This document shows, one piece after another, positions 12,050 through 24,109 of a stretch of DNA of 64,000 bases. The stretch is taken from assembly GCA_903813345.2 (NCBI GenBank), contig CAIIXF020000010.1:33409425-33473424 (forward strand). Reading direction: 5' to 3'. The stretch's first letter is position 1. Each line of letters starts with the position of its first letter. Source of the DNA: Owenia fusiformis (Eukaryota; Annelida; Polychaeta; Sabellida; Oweniidae). Position numbers and translations under genes: made by a program. Under the pieces are notes generated by a model, which ran no database searches, was not told the DNA's origin, and saw only the letters and a list, made by a program, of their open reading frames with translations.

Positions 12050-13620
12050 AAAACATAGATTGTTATAACGTGTCATTTAAGTCCATATATTTTGTTACTA
12101 AGGTAACATACGTCAGACACAGGTTGGGTTAACATGACAAAGTGCCATTTTCAATCCACATTAAGTCACTAATTGCTAATGCTGAACCCTGGGACTTATC
12201 CTCGAGAGATAAAAAATATATATAATAATGTAACAAAAAATTATATATATCTACACGATAGATGAAGCTCTCTTTTAAGAAGCCAAACAGATGCAACGGG
12301 TTACTAGAGCTGCCGATCTTCAACAAATGTCAGTTTTCTTTTTGTGATAAATATCTCCATTTGTTGCATGGTAATATGAATTAAAATATTTCCAGAAATA
12401 CAAAATTGGTAAATTCACATGCCATGTTCACTTAAATCCTGACAGGCCAATTGCGCATTGCAGGGATCAAATTAGACTCAATTTCATGATATTTTATTTT
12501 TGACTTCCTGATCAAGGTGAATGAGAACTCTAAATGCTTCAAGGTAGTTCTGCACTTTCGCAAACAATTTTGAAAAAACAAATTTCGATTTAAATAGATG
12601 TATTATACCACTAAATACATCACAAACATTGAAAAAATATACAAACAATAATATTGCAATACCCCTTTAATTTCTAAATCAGATATGTTTCTGATCAAAA
12701 ACAACCTACAAATGAAGCTAGGACACTTCAAGGTATATCAATATGAGATGAAATTTTAAAAAAATGACACCTTGAAATGTGACACCCTGAGGCATGACAC
12801 ACTGATAAGCATCAAGCTGCGTCTATTTATTAATTTCCAAGCAATAACTATTATGAAACTATTGAAGCAGATGAATGAATTCAGCATTTACCTCAAATCA
12901 ATAGATGAATACAGATCTTATTTGAATAATCATGCGTTCAGATGAAATCAGCTATAATAATATCAATTTACATCAAATAATATATATTAATCAAATACTA
13001 ATGTTTCCTTCTCAAAATTTATTCTTGGAATTTTGCAAGTCAGTTTTTTTATTTCTTGGAAAATTTACTCTTTTCTATACTTAAACAGGTATTTCCCGAT
13101 GAGTTATTCAGTTAATTATTATAATTAATGAATCTTTTATATGATATATTCGAATCCAATGACAGTACTTACATGTAGCTAATATATAAATAAAACATCC
13201 ACTATATATACTGCGATTTAGTACTAAATTTGAAGTATTTAGTGTCCTCCATTTTGATCTCGCAGATGGTGAATGTTATAACATGCGTTTCGTATAAGGT
13301 CTATCAAATCGCTCATTGGGACCATTCAACTCTTCCCTAAGCCTTAGCTACACAAAACAAATCAAAATCCTCCCATCCATAAAATCTCAGACTGGGGATA
13401 GATTGCATTCTTTATTTTTGATTTTCTTAAAATAAAAGAATTCTACTGGATTTCTGAATGAGATGATTATCGTTTCATACTACTATAATTTTTTCATGGC
13501 AACTTAATTTTTCATATATTCCCTATATATCTACAATAATAATTTAAGGAAGAATTAATGTGAGGGTATTACAGGTAATTTTTCTATAGGAAACTCTATG
13601 TAGAAAGTGGCTTATTCCAA
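12050..13620. other. Non-coding, presumed intron upstream of the exchanger exon
   Basis: AT-rich, with no recognisable exon or repeat family beyond short AT microsatellite-like stretches around 12210-12260. Confidence 0.4.
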
Positions 13621-13624
13621 TAGT

Positions 13625-14060
13625 CGTCGCTAATATTATACCTCTGTTCCTTTTCATTTTACGTTTACTCTCAAAATTTGAACAAACTACATCAATATTT
13701 AATGTTGCTTTATACTTCTCACATTGTTACATTGATGTTTTCTCACTCTATTCCTTGCTTATTTCACTCTTTAAAATCTTTTTTATGCTTGAAAATATTC
13801 CCATCATGACATTTTATACATGGGCAATGTCTTTGATTTGGCACTGAGCTTTTCATACAAATTCTCCCAATTATCCCTCGAATGAAAACTAAAGAGTCAT
13901 GTTTTAAAACATGAAAAAGAGAGGAATGTAAACTGCTAAGCAAGAAATATAATGAACAGACATGTAGCCAATGCTCCAAATCATACAAAAACACCAAAAA
14001 ATCAGATACTTTATTCAAATTTTAAAGAGAAATAGCGTAAAATTTGCATGAGCAGACGGA
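13625..14060. repeat. Full copy of the GAGCAGACGGA long-inverted-repeat family
   Basis: Left half carries CTCTATTCCTTGCTTATTTC and CACTCTTTAAAATC. Right half carries GAAAAAGAGAGGAATG, AAGAAATATAATGAACAGAC, TACTTTATTCAAATTTTAAA and terminates GCATGAGCAGACGGA. The halves are inverted relatives, as in the copy at 7.6-8.0 kb. Confidence 0.65.
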
Positions 14061-14732
14061 TTTTGAATAGCGAACAATTTCTTTCAATAAATAGAGAGTA
14101 ACTAGATGAAGTGAAATTTCATACTTTGACAACCAGGTATTGTTTGAAACAAAACAAACAAACAAAAAAACAACAAATGTCAAAAACAGTGACAATAGCA
14201 AACATAATTCTGTAAAAATCATAATGCGATAATTATTTTGTTGATGGATAAAATAACATTCATGATTGCATCCATAACTTAAATTTTATATCCAAAGACA
14301 TATTTTGAACAAAGTCAAGACCAACCAATATTGATGTAATTCCTTTTAATCCATTGTCAATCTCTTTGTTAATCTGCGTTAATCCATTAACCCTTGAACG
14401 ACCCAACAAAGGTTAAGCTCCTTATATGAGCATACAACTACGTCATAAGCCACCAGATTTTAAAGCATGGAAACATAATTGAAACACAGTCAAATAAGAA
14501 ATCAATGGTTTTGTAAACATGGATTATATACACAAAATCGAAGTTTACTAATGTTTACCTTTATGAACTTTAAAATGATTTGAGAAAGTCCATTGTACAA
14601 TATCTAAAATACCAGTTTGATCATTGTACATGTAGTTGAATAGTTTGGAGTTGAATGACTGAAACTTATTATAGTGCAAGGAAATGAAAATATAAGTGTT
14701 TCAAACCTAAACTTAAGAATTGGCAGCCCAAA

Positions 14733-15497
14733 ACTGTCTTATATTGCCCTAAATAGCAGTCATCATAAGTACAATATTGCCCTAAATGACAATAACTATA
14801 CTGCTTTAATATTGCCCTAAATAGCAGTTACCATTGGTACAATATTGCCCTCAATGACAATAACTACTGCTTTAATATTGCCCTAAATAGCAGTCATCAT
14901 TAGTACAATATTGCCCTCAATAACAATAACTACTGCTTTAATATTGTCCTAAATAGCAGTCACCATTGGTACAATATTGCCCTCAATGACAATAACTACT
15001 GCTTTAATATTGCCCTGAATAGCAGTCATCATTGGTACAATATTGCCCTCAATGACAATAACTACTGCTTTAATATTGCCCTTAATAGCAGTCACCATTG
15101 GTACAATATTGCCCTCAATGACAATAACTACTGCTTTAATATTGCCCTAAATAGCAGTCACCATTGGTACAATATTGCCCTCAATGACAATAACTATACT
15201 GCTTTAATATTGCCCTAAATAGCAGTCATCATTGGTACAATATTGCCCTCAATGGCAATAACTATACTGCTTTAATATTGCCCTAAATAGCAGTCATCAT
15301 TGGTACAATATTGCCCTCAATGACAATAACTACTGCTTTAATATTGCCCTAAATAGCAGTCATCATTGGTACAATATTGCCCTCAATGACAATAACGACT
15401 GAAATAATATTGTCCTAAATAGCAGTCACCATTGGTACAATATTGCCCTCAATGACAATAACTACTGAAATAATATTGCTCTAAATAGCAGTCACCA
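14733..15497 (+). repeat. 66-bp tandem array built from two related 33-bp halves, about 11 copies
   Basis: Each 66-bp unit alternates one half with TATTGCCCTAAATAGCAGTC and one with TATTGCCCTCAATGACAATA. Both halves begin with TATTGCCCT, so the array seems to have doubled from an older 33-bp unit. Copies differ by small indels (ACTACTGC or ACTATACTGC). Confidence 0.96.
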
Positions 15498-15597
15498 TGT
15501 GAAACATGTAGATAATCTTTAAAACAAGATCTGGGGAAAATTGATGTTCAGTGTGTGACAAAAATGCCACTGTGGCAGAAAAATATTTGAGACATTT

Positions 15598-16525
15598 TAT
15601 ACCTTACACCTTATGTTTGGAGGAGTCTTATACACTGTGCCATATATTTAACGTTTTAAGGAGTAATACCTTATGTTAGGAGAGTGTTATACAAGTTTTG
15701 AAGCCTCTATATGATTAAAGGAATCTTAAAACTTGTTTTGAGGAGTCTTATACCTTATAATTTTAGAAGTCTTACACTGTATTGAGGAGTCTTATAAATT
15801 ATGTTTAAATAAGTATTATAACTTATGTTTTAATAAAAAGTCTTTCATCTTATGATTTGAGGAGTTTTATACCTTATGATTTGAGGAGTCTTATACCTTA
15901 TAATTTTAGGAGTCTTACACTGTATTGAGGAGTCTTATAAATAATGTTTTAATAAGTATTATAACTTATTTTTTAATAAAAAGTCTTTCATCTTATGTTT
16001 TGAGGAGTCTTATACCTTATGGCTTGATGAGTCTTATACCTTATGTTTTGACGAGTCTTATACCTTATGTTTTGATGAGTCTTATACTTTATGTTTTGAG
16101 AAGCCAGAAGCCTTATGTTTTGATGAGTCTTATACCTTATGTTTTGATGAGTCTTATACCTTATGTTTTGAGGAGTCTTATACCTTATAATTTTAGGAGT
16201 CTTACACTGTATTGAGGAGTCTTATAAATTATGTTTTAATAAGTATTATAACTTATGTTTTAATAAAAAGTCTTTCATCTTATGTTTTGAGGAGTCTTAT
16301 ACCTTATGTTTTGATGAGTCTTATACCTTATGTTTTGACGAGTCTTATACCTTATGTTTTGAGGAGTCTTATACCTTATGTTTTGATGACTATTATACCT
16401 TATGTTTTAAAAGACTAATATCTTATGTTTTGACGAGTCTTATAACTTTTATTTTGAGAAGACAGAAGTCTTATGTTTTGACGAGTCTTATACCTTATGT
16501 TTTGACGAGTCTTATACCTTAAACC
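15598..16525 (+). repeat. 24-bp tandem array with a ~290-bp higher-order duplication
   Basis: Basic unit is 24 bp: GAGTCTTATACCTTATG followed by TTTTGAN. A longer block that includes TTTTAGGAGTCTTACACTGT and AAAAAGTCTTTCATCTTATG recurs near 15757, 15899 and 16189, the last two about 290 bp apart. Because 24 is a multiple of three, long false ORFs repeating an 8-residue motif run through it. Confidence 0.96.
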
Positions 16526-16529
16526 ATAA

Positions 16530-17154
16530 CATCGCATAGATCAGAAAACCATCTTAGCAGATGTATAAACAAATGTACAATGAATATAACTGTGGAAAAC
16601 ACACGGTCATTGAATCTATAAATACAGCTTTATCAATAATTTAATAAGTGTGTGGCTCTCATAAAAATGATTAATTTCAGTGTTTTAATAAATATGCTTC
16701 AAATTGGTTAAGCCTATTAGCTATAATATATAATCCTTTGTGACATATCACACTTCTATCATTGATAAGTTTTAGTAATACATATTATTAAGTTTCTGAA
16801 GCCTCCCACACCATATTTTTAGTAATACATATTATTAAGTTTCTGAAGCCTCCCAAACCATCATATTATACACTTTCTTTACCTTTTGTCAAAAAATCTG
16901 TGTTTGCTAGAGGGGACAATACTAAATGTTTTTAGTCTTATTTGAATATCTGAGAGAAAAAATATATGGATATCAATTTTTGTAAGGGAAATTTAATTAA
17001 GATCTCCATATGACAATACATCTACTAGATATAGTATATAATGTGCCATGCAAGAATATGTGTTTAATTGATTATAAAAATCAAGTGTCATGGTGATAAC
17101 ATTTTGAAACAGAAAATAGAAAACGTGTTACTAAGTGGTATGTCAGTAGAACAA
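16530..17154. other. Non-coding with a short tandem duplication
   Basis: Between about 16767 and 16860 a ~53-bp phrase containing TTTTAGTAATACATATTATT and GTTTCTGAAGCCTCCCA occurs twice in tandem. No coding signal. Confidence 0.6.
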
Positions 17155-17158
17155 TTAA

Positions 17159-17277
17159 CCCATCCATACGCAAAAGTCAGATAAGCCAGGTTTCACTGTA
17201 TATTGATTTACAGGTTGTTGGGTGTATGCTCAATTTCATTCATTTCTCATTTTATAAGATTTTGATTGTGTGGATGG
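17159..17277. mobile_element. Short TTAA-flanked MITE, piggyBac-like ends
   Basis: TTAA at 17155-17158 and again at 17278-17281. Ends are inverted: CCCATCCATACGCAAAA on the left and TTTTGATTGTGTGGATGG on the right. At 119 bp it cannot encode a transposase. Confidence 0.5.
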
Positions 17278-17589
17278 TTAAAATGCCTACTCTAGAAACA
17301 AGCTCTTGTTAGTCCCCCCCCCCCCCATGAGATCCAGTCTAGGAGCAAGACTACAAAATGCCCAATGAAGTCTCCCCCCTCACTTAAAATTCTTCACATT
17401 CACACTCAAAGTTTATGCTTCATTCGAGATTATTAAGATCTTGAGGAATATACAGAGTATAATATCCACATTATGGATTCAGGTTAAATTAATTATCTCT
17501 AGATTTTTTCATTCTAATAAACATGATAAAGACACTGCCATTTTACTTCCAATAAAGGTTTCATGAACTTAATAGAGCAGAGAGAAACA

Positions 17590-17775
17590 CCTTCAATTGA
17601 AATAACACCTTTTCATGTTTTTTCACTCAATTTCTCCACTAAATTCAAACAAAATGTATAAGTTGCCAGCATTTCTATACAATTTAAAGTGTAAGCTACA
17701 CATATGTTTAATTCACTCATTTCAAATTTCACTATATTTCACTTTATTTTCAGTTTTAAAACACGGCTGTCATGA
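17590..17775 (-). repeat. Half copy of the GAGCAGACGGA family
   Basis: Holds the left-half order in plus orientation: TTTCACTCAATTTCTCCACT, GCATTTCTATACAATTTAAA, CACTTTATTTTCAGTTTTAA and CATGATATT. The terminal CCGTCTGCTC is not seen. Confidence 0.5.
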
Positions 17776-18306
17776 TATTATTTGTATGAGCTAGACAGAG
17801 TGAGATTAAAACTGTGATGAATTAATGAATGTCTTAATAACATTTTTATTTGAGTTATTTAATATGGCACTTTGTTTTGTCAGTTGATGGGAAACGGAAT
17901 AACAATTAGAAAAATAAAAAGAAACTGCAGAATGTTCAATACGTTCTAGGAAATTATACATGGAACAGTTTTATTGATAGTTATTGAACAACCAAAAGTT
18001 ATTGCATGAAGATAAAATAGCAAAGCATGAAACAGAGATAAAATGATATGGAAAAATTGTAACAAATGATCATTAAATGTGTTTTTACAATTCCAACATG
18101 ATATCTCAAAAAGATCCATAAGATAGAACAATAGCTGAAGATAATGGTTTTCTGTCCTACAAATGAATTCTTATTTCTGAGAAAATTTATTTCTTGGGTG
18201 AACACCATTTTCCCTATTCTGATCACTTATTTCAAGTGAACATATGCTTTTCAAACATTTATCTCTAATTTCTAAGTGTGGTGACTATATGGTTATTCTA
18301 TATGTA

Positions 18307-18345
18307 CAGGGTGGTCCAAAAAATGGGAAACTCGTATTTCAAAAA
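18307..18345 (+). mobile_element. Solo end of a mariner-like element
   Basis: TA followed by CAGGGTGGTCCAAAAAATGG, matching the terminal sequence of the element at 29268-30354. No matching opposite end was found nearby. Confidence 0.45.
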
Positions 18346-18793
18346 TAAATAATGGTTATTTTATATGTTGTATATACAAAGGTTATTAATTATTCTGAAG
18401 GATTAAACATCAAATATCACCAAGGATGAACAGTGTCTCCAATTCAAGCAAGGTATTTGATTTTTTTTTGTCCGCAAAATATCATAATACAAAATGGAAA
18501 TAAAGATATTTTTATTGGCATATATGTATAGACTGTTAACCATTCCTCTTCCCCCATACCAACCCCTGTTTAGTTCCCCTCTCAATTTTTTCTATCAATT
18601 CTACAGTGTGTTCAATGCCCTCTTGCTCCTAAGCACATAAAGGTGAAGATTCTACTAAGTCTGCTTCTGAATGATGTAGGCAACCTTTCGTCCATTATTA
18701 TGGATAGATAAAAATAGGATTGTAGGTGGTGTCAATGAGGAAGTTACCTAAGTGCCATTAAGTAATTACCTCCTTGAATTTTGGGTGAATGTC

Positions 18794-19019
18794 CAGTGAT
18801 CTCCCCAGCATTAAAACAAGTAGGCAAGTGGGCAAGTGGGCGCAGCACCCCACCTGAGATTTTAAAAACAGGCTTGCACCCTCCTGAAAATCCATTTGCA
18901 CCCATTTGAACAGGAGAAAAAGAATCATGGAAAATTGGCGTATTTTCACCAATTTTGGTCTGAATTATGAAAATGAGAATTTTGCACCCACTTGAGAAAA
19001 AATCCTGTGGAGAACACTG
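18794..19019. mobile_element. MITE with hAT-like ends and 5-bp target duplication
   Basis: Left end CAGTGATCTCCCCAG, right end CTGTGGAGAACACTG; 13 of 15 positions pair as inverted repeats. The flanks are ATGTC at 18789-18793 and ATGTC at 19020-19024. No coding capacity. CAGTG ends suggest the hAT superfamily, although 8-bp duplications are more usual there. Confidence 0.75.
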
Positions 19020-19479
19020 ATGTCTATGAACTTGCCTATGCCAAGCTAATTACCCACTCCCCCCCTCCCCCCTCCCCCTTGATGAATTTTCCCTTGTGTG
19101 TATGTCTTGATGCACACGCATTTAGAAAACTAGACGAAACACTAAAATAAAAAAATAAACAAATTAGTTCTGCTGTGAACATCTCTTTCACAAAGGTCGA
19201 TGAAATGTTGGTACAGTAAAACTTGTCAAATCTGAATGTGACAGAGTCTGGCCAAACAAATCAAGATTGGTTGAAGTTCACAATAATCAAGATTTTAAAT
19301 GATGCAAAACTATGGCAGAATAAATGAGAACAAAAGTGTTCATATTGAGAGGTGTTCAGATACAAGAGGTGTTCAGATACAAGAGGTGTTCAGCAGATAT
19401 ACAGGTTTTATTGTTAGTGCCTCAGCTGAAATACTCATTTCTGATTGGTTAATTAAACATGAACATGAATGCTACTTTT

Positions 19480-22237
19480 GGAAAAAAGATTTGAAAAAAA
19501 GTTTCGAAGTTTTAAAAAGAAATTAGGAAAAAAGTTTTAGAAAAAAATTTTGGAAAAGAAACTTGAAATATAAATCTGGAAAAATTATGAAAAAATGTGA
19601 AATGAAATTTTGAAAAAGAATTGGAAGATAATTGAAATAAAAAGTTAAACCACTTTGTGATATTCATTTGTTTGGGGATTTTTTGCAAAAATATGATATC
19701 TTGCAATTGATCCACTTATCAAATATCTTCAACTGGCAAAAGTATGTGGGATTTATATATTCAAAGAAAAGAGCAAGTTCGTGATAAGATTAAACAAGTA
19801 CACATTCAAAACCATATTAAGACTATCACAAAGAATGCCTCAAAGAAATCTAATTCAAAATCTTTTTGGAAAACATTAAAAATGTTTAATGCAAAAGCAG
19901 GACACCCAATACAAATAAAAGACCCAGATGACCCAAAATGTATAATAACTGACCCTCGGAAAGTATCTCAGTCAATTGCTAAATACTGGAAAAATGTTGG
20001 TCCCAACAATGTAAATGATAGTTCAGTAAAAACAGACTTGTCTCAGCAACTTAGAGAGCTTCATATGTCATCTACATTTTCAGACAATGCTTTATTTGAT
20101 GTTACATTTGATGAAGGTGAAGTTTCCGAATGTATCAAAGGGTTAAGTAATGGTAAAGCATGTGGAACAGATCAAATTCCAAATGAATTTCTGAAGCAAG
20201 GGGGGCCTATTATAATTAAATCAATATCTGAAATATTTTATCAAGTGAAGATTAGAGAACAAATGCCAAAAGAATGGAAAGAAGGTCTTTTATTTCCCAT
20301 TCACAAGAATTCAGATAAGGAAATACTTGACAACTATAGAGGCATAACAATAAACTCTAACATTTACAAGCTTTTCACCTCTATTATGGAATCTAAGATC
20401 TTGAAGTTTTTCGAAGTTAATAACGTTTTGGGTGACTTGCAAGGCGCCTTTAGATCAGGTTTGAGATTAGAAAATCATATTTTTGCCCTTAAAGGTATCT
20501 GTAGCATGAGGAAAAACAACAACCTTAAGACCTATTTATCTTTTTTGGACATCTCTAAAGCCTTCGACGTGGTCAACAGGGACCTTTTATTTTTACGATT
20601 ATGGGAAAAGGGGATTCAAGGCAAAGTCTGGCGCATTTTGAGGGAGTTATATGTGGGAATTAAAAGCAAAGTGATTTTTGGAACAATTTCAACAGAGTGG
20701 GAAGAGTGCAACCCTGTCTATAGCCTAAAACAGGGTTGCTGCCTCTCCCCGACTCTGTTTTCCCTTGTTATGAGCGACCTTGTTGAAATGTTCAACAATG
20801 AAGATATAGGGTTACCTTTTGAAAATGAAAAGGTCCCAGTTCTTATGTTCGCCGATGATATTGTTTTACTTGCCGAAAATGAATCTACAATGAACAGAAT
20901 GTTAAAAATTGCTGACATCTTTTCTATTAAATGGGGGTTCAATTTTAGCCCTAAAAAATCAAAGGTTATGGTCATTGGGAAAAGACTTGACAAAAATAAA
21001 AAATGGATCTTAGGCAGCCATGAATTATTTGAGGTTAAAAGTTATAAGTATCTAGGGATATATTTTGATCGGTCTCTAAAAGACTCTGGTCACATTGACT
21101 TCCTTGCTGAAAAATCTAAACGAATTCAAGGTATGATAGTCTCCACTTTGACAAAACACTGTAATGTCATGCGTCTCAAATTTGGGGAGAAAATGTACAA
21201 TTCAATGTTTGTCCCTGCCATTCTTCATGGCTGTCCTATATTCACGTTAAACAAAACTAACACGGATAAAATGAAATCAATGCAATATAATATTGGGAGA
21301 TCAATTCTCCAAATTAGGTGTTGCCCAGCCAGAGAAGCACTTTTAGGTGATTTAGGCTGGAGACCTCTTGTTGATGTCATTGAAAAAAGGCAAATAGATT
21401 ACTTTATATATCTAAAATGTAATATCAAAGAAGGGTCATTACACAAAAAGATATTTAATTCTATGTATGATGGCTTCTGTGCTAATGATGAAAGCAAAGC
21501 ATTCCCTTACTTTTCAAACATAAAATCCATCCTAACAAAATATGGACTGGATGATGTTATCTACAGAGATGATATTGACTGGTATCAGGCCCTTATCATA
21601 ATATCAGATCAAGAAAGGCTTAATAATTTTAAATCTGCATTGAATGAAAAGTCTTCACTCTCACTGTATCGATGTCTAAATCCCCATCCCTTCTTAAAAA
21701 ACTACATGACCACAGATTTTGACTTCTATGGGCAAAAATTAAAGTTCAAAGCTAGATCAGGGTGTTTTGGCTTAAAAACAGAATACGAAAAATGGGGACA
21801 GGGAAATGGAATATGTACGTTATGTGATAAAAATGTAAAAGACACCATCCAACATAGACTTTTTGTTTGCCCTTTCTTTGGTAATGATAGAAATACTTTT
21901 TATAAAAATGTTATTGAAAAATGTAATCCAGCACTATCGTCGGGTCTTCTATCAGCCAGTGTGCAAAGTAAAACATGTTGGGCCTTAGGTGAGGACATTT
22001 TTACATTGTGGGGACAAGAAGAAGCTTTTAAGTTCGATAAATGTGTAAAGGGTCTTTTAAAATGTGTATATAAACCCCAGACCCAATAACATGTTTTAGT
22101 TTCTTATATATACTGTAATGCCTGTAAACTGATATATGCTTTTAAATGTTTTGCCAATGTCTGGAAGAACCATTTGTGTTCCGCTGTAATAAAAGCGTTT
22201 CCAATAAATAATTAAAAAAAAAATAAAAAAATATACC
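19480..22237 (+). mobile_element. LINE insertion with 3' UTR and A-rich tail
   Basis: The RT frame is followed by a ~120-bp 3' UTR, then AATAAATAATTAAAAAAAAA and further A-rich sequence to about 22237. The left boundary is uncertain: 19480-19660 is a purine-rich run of GGAAAAA and TTTTGAAAAA motifs that may or may not belong to the element. No target duplication was recognised. Confidence 0.75.
19744..22089 (+). CDS. Non-LTR retrotransposon reverse transcriptase (5'-truncated)
   Basis: An unbroken frame of 781 codons encoding the reverse transcriptase of a LINE-type element, which copies its RNA at a nicked target site. Visible in order: a basic linker (residues 1-60, FWKTLKMF at about 40); RT fingers with NYRGITINSNIYKLF near 200 and QGAFRSGLRLENH near 238; catalytic motif A, FLDISKAFDVVNRD, at about 267-280; SLKQGCCLSPTLF near 330; catalytic MFADDIVLL at about 368-376, so both Asp residues are present; FNFSPKKSKVMV; YKYLGIYFD. 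Near the C terminus a CTLC...QHRLFVC pattern gives a CCHC-like finger. The apurinic endonuclease domain expected upstream is absent, and a stop lies 12 codons before the first ATG, so the copy is truncated. Clade is not settled. Lack of stops suggests a young insertion. Confidence 0.95.
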   Translation: MWDLYIQRKEQVRDKIKQVHIQNHIKTITKNASKKSNSKSFWKTLKMFNAKAGHPIQIKDPDDPKCIITDPRKVSQSIAKYWKNVGPNNVNDSSVKTDLSQQLRELHMSSTFSDNALFDVTFDEGEVSECIKGLSNGKACGTDQIPNEFLKQGGPIIIKSISEIFYQVKIREQMPKEWKEGLLFPIHKNSDKEILDNYRGITINSNIYKLFTSIMESKILKFFEVNNVLGDLQGAFRSGLRLENHIFALKGICSMRKNNNLKTYLSFLDISKAFDVVNRDLLFLRLWEKGIQGKVWRILRELYVGIKSKVIFGTISTEWEECNPVYSLKQGCCLSPTLFSLVMSDLVEMFNNEDIGLPFENEKVPVLMFADDIVLLAENESTMNRMLKIADIFSIKWGFNFSPKKSKVMVIGKRLDKNKKWILGSHELFEVKSYKYLGIYFDRSLKDSGHIDFLAEKSKRIQGMIVSTLTKHCNVMRLKFGEKMYNSMFVPAILHGCPIFTLNKTNTDKMKSMQYNIGRSILQIRCCPAREALLGDLGWRPLVDVIEKRQIDYFIYLKCNIKEGSLHKKIFNSMYDGFCANDESKAFPYFSNIKSILTKYGLDDVIYRDDIDWYQALIIISDQERLNNFKSALNEKSSLSLYRCLNPHPFLKNYMTTDFDFYGQKLKFKARSGCFGLKTEYEKWGQGNGICTLCDKNVKDTIQHRLFVCPFFGNDRNTFYKNVIEKCNPALSSGLLSASVQSKTCWALGEDIFTLWGQEEAFKFDKCVKGLLKCVYKPQTQ

Positions 22238-22711
22238 GATACTGTAAACCTTGAAAGTACTGTTGACATCGACCACCGATTGGTATGCTGTACTTTGTTC
22301 TAAGCACACTATTTTCCGCATTTTAGAAATATGTTCTATACTTTTCGAAATCAAACCATTTTGATGAAATAAAGTCAGAATGTTTGGCTTTTAAGAACAT
22401 ACATATATCAAACAAAATGGGAAAAAATATTTTGGAACGGTTAAAATCATTCGAAAATACAATTTATTGGTTGATGCCCCTTTGATAATCTTGAACAAAT
22501 TAAACAGTCAATATACCATACACGCTTCAAGTATTTGATGCTGACCTTAGTGGACAAATCAATAGACCAATAAATATACCATATCATGCTATAAACTGGT
22601 CATTCCAATTAGGAAACTAATTTCCTCAATCAGTCCAGTTTATTGATAAAGGCTAGGGTTCACAATAGAGGGGTGTTTACAAGAGGATGGCTCCTAGTTC
22701 ATGTATCTAAT

Positions 22712-22894
22712 CAGGCCCGTAGCTAGGATTTCCCAAGGGGGGGTTCAGTTTTCAAAGATTTCCAGGGGGGGTTTCACATTTGACAATTTTGGCCCAAATA
22801 TGGCTAAAATCACTTGAGAAGGGCTAAAAATGGTGAAAAACTGCATGATTTTGAAAGAATTTTCACAACCCCCCCCCCCCTGGCTACGGGCCTG
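22712..22894. mobile_element. 183-bp MITE with CAGGCCCGTAGC ends and 5-bp target duplication
   Basis: Left end CAGGCCCGTAGCTAGG, right end CCTGGCTACGGGCCTG, 15 of 16 inverted matches. Flanked on both sides by CTAAT (22707-22711 and 22895-22899). The interior has runs of G and C. The ends resemble hAT-type termini. Confidence 0.8.
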
Positions 22895-22919
22895 CTAATC
22901 TATATATACATGTTCACTA

Positions 22920-23225
22920 TATATGAGAAAGTGGAACTTCAGAGGAGATTTCACCAAAGAGGGATTTTCATTCCAAGGGGGAGGGCATCACTAAAGTGGT
23001 ATTTTCATTATAGAGAAGAGTGGGCTTTCATTTGAAATGGAGGATTTCACTAGAGAGGGGATTTCATTAGGAAGAGTGGGCTTTCATTCGAAATAGGAGG
23101 ATTTCACTAGAGGGGGTTTTATTAGTAAGAAGGGGCTTTCACTTGAGAGGGTTTTTTCACTAGATTTCACTTGAGTGGGGTTTTCACTTGGAAGAGGAGG
23201 ATTTCACTTGATACTCACTAAAGAC
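22920..23225 (+). repeat. Imperfect G-rich tandem repeats
   Basis: Recurring GGATTTCACTAGAGAGGGG, TGGGCTTTCATT and TTTCACTTGA phrases at irregular spacing of roughly 50-60 bp. No coding signal. Confidence 0.6.
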
Positions 23226-23229
23226 TTTC

Positions 23230-24105
23230 ACTATAAATAGTCTATATTCACACCTGAAAACAGTTTCACATAGACAGTTTCACAAATAAGAATATGTCTT
23301 GTTACCAGAAAGGGAAAAAGTGATCACTTTAGAATTCACATATATTTTCTTTGAGTCAAGTTTCAACAAACAGATCAATTGATTAGCTCTTCATGCTGTA
23401 ATTTCATGACTTTCAAAATGTAAAAACAATATTTCATTTCTCGGGTGATAGTTAAACAATGGAATGCAAATTTGCAGAGCACTTACGATCAATTTATTTG
23501 ATAAGGCGATATCGGGAATATCATAAAAAATAATATGAGTTACCTTGCTTGTTTCTGACGAACTTACTTCACCTTTACAATGAGGTGTTTTCTTTTTTAG
23601 AAGCAATTTAGGGCAAAGCATAAGATCTTTGAGGATTGAAATGAGATTTGGAAGACTATCAAATATCATTAAAAGATGGAGACACTGTCTCTCTATCGGC
23701 AGAAGAATCATGGTAACAATTTGGTTTTTTGTATCATGTAAAAAATATAAATTATCTTTTGATTTTAATTGTTAGGTTCAATCTTTAATACCATGAATTG
23801 GAGAATATTTTTGTAATATGGAAAAAAAGTTGTTATTGGGTTGATTTTTGTTTTATTTCAATCAGATTCAGTATTTTGAACTTAAAGGAAAAGGAACATT
23901 TTGGGAGGAATCTTTCCAAAAAGTTGACAAAACATATCAACTATATATATTCATTCTGAAGGGCATTTTACGCAATGAAATTATAAATCTTAGACACTTC
24001 CTCCCTTCAATACCATAGTTGACTAAAATGGAGTGTTTATGTATATAATTGGGTGTTTATTGGTCTGATAACTTACAAAGTGGTAGTTCTATTTTGCAAA
24101 ACCAA
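23230..24105. other. Non-coding, no gene seen
   Basis: An open frame on the minus strand at 23391-23711 has no recognisable domain and no convincing flanking splice sites, so I do not call it a gene. Confidence 0.35.
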
Positions 24106-24109
24106 TATT

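Noticed and set aside
14376-14420. TTAACCCTTGAACGACCC as a piggyBac-like left end
   Set aside because: No inverted partner or second TTAA was found within a reasonable distance.
4284-16525. CRISPR array
   Set aside because: The repeats are head-to-tail without unique equal-length spacers, and the DNA is from an animal.
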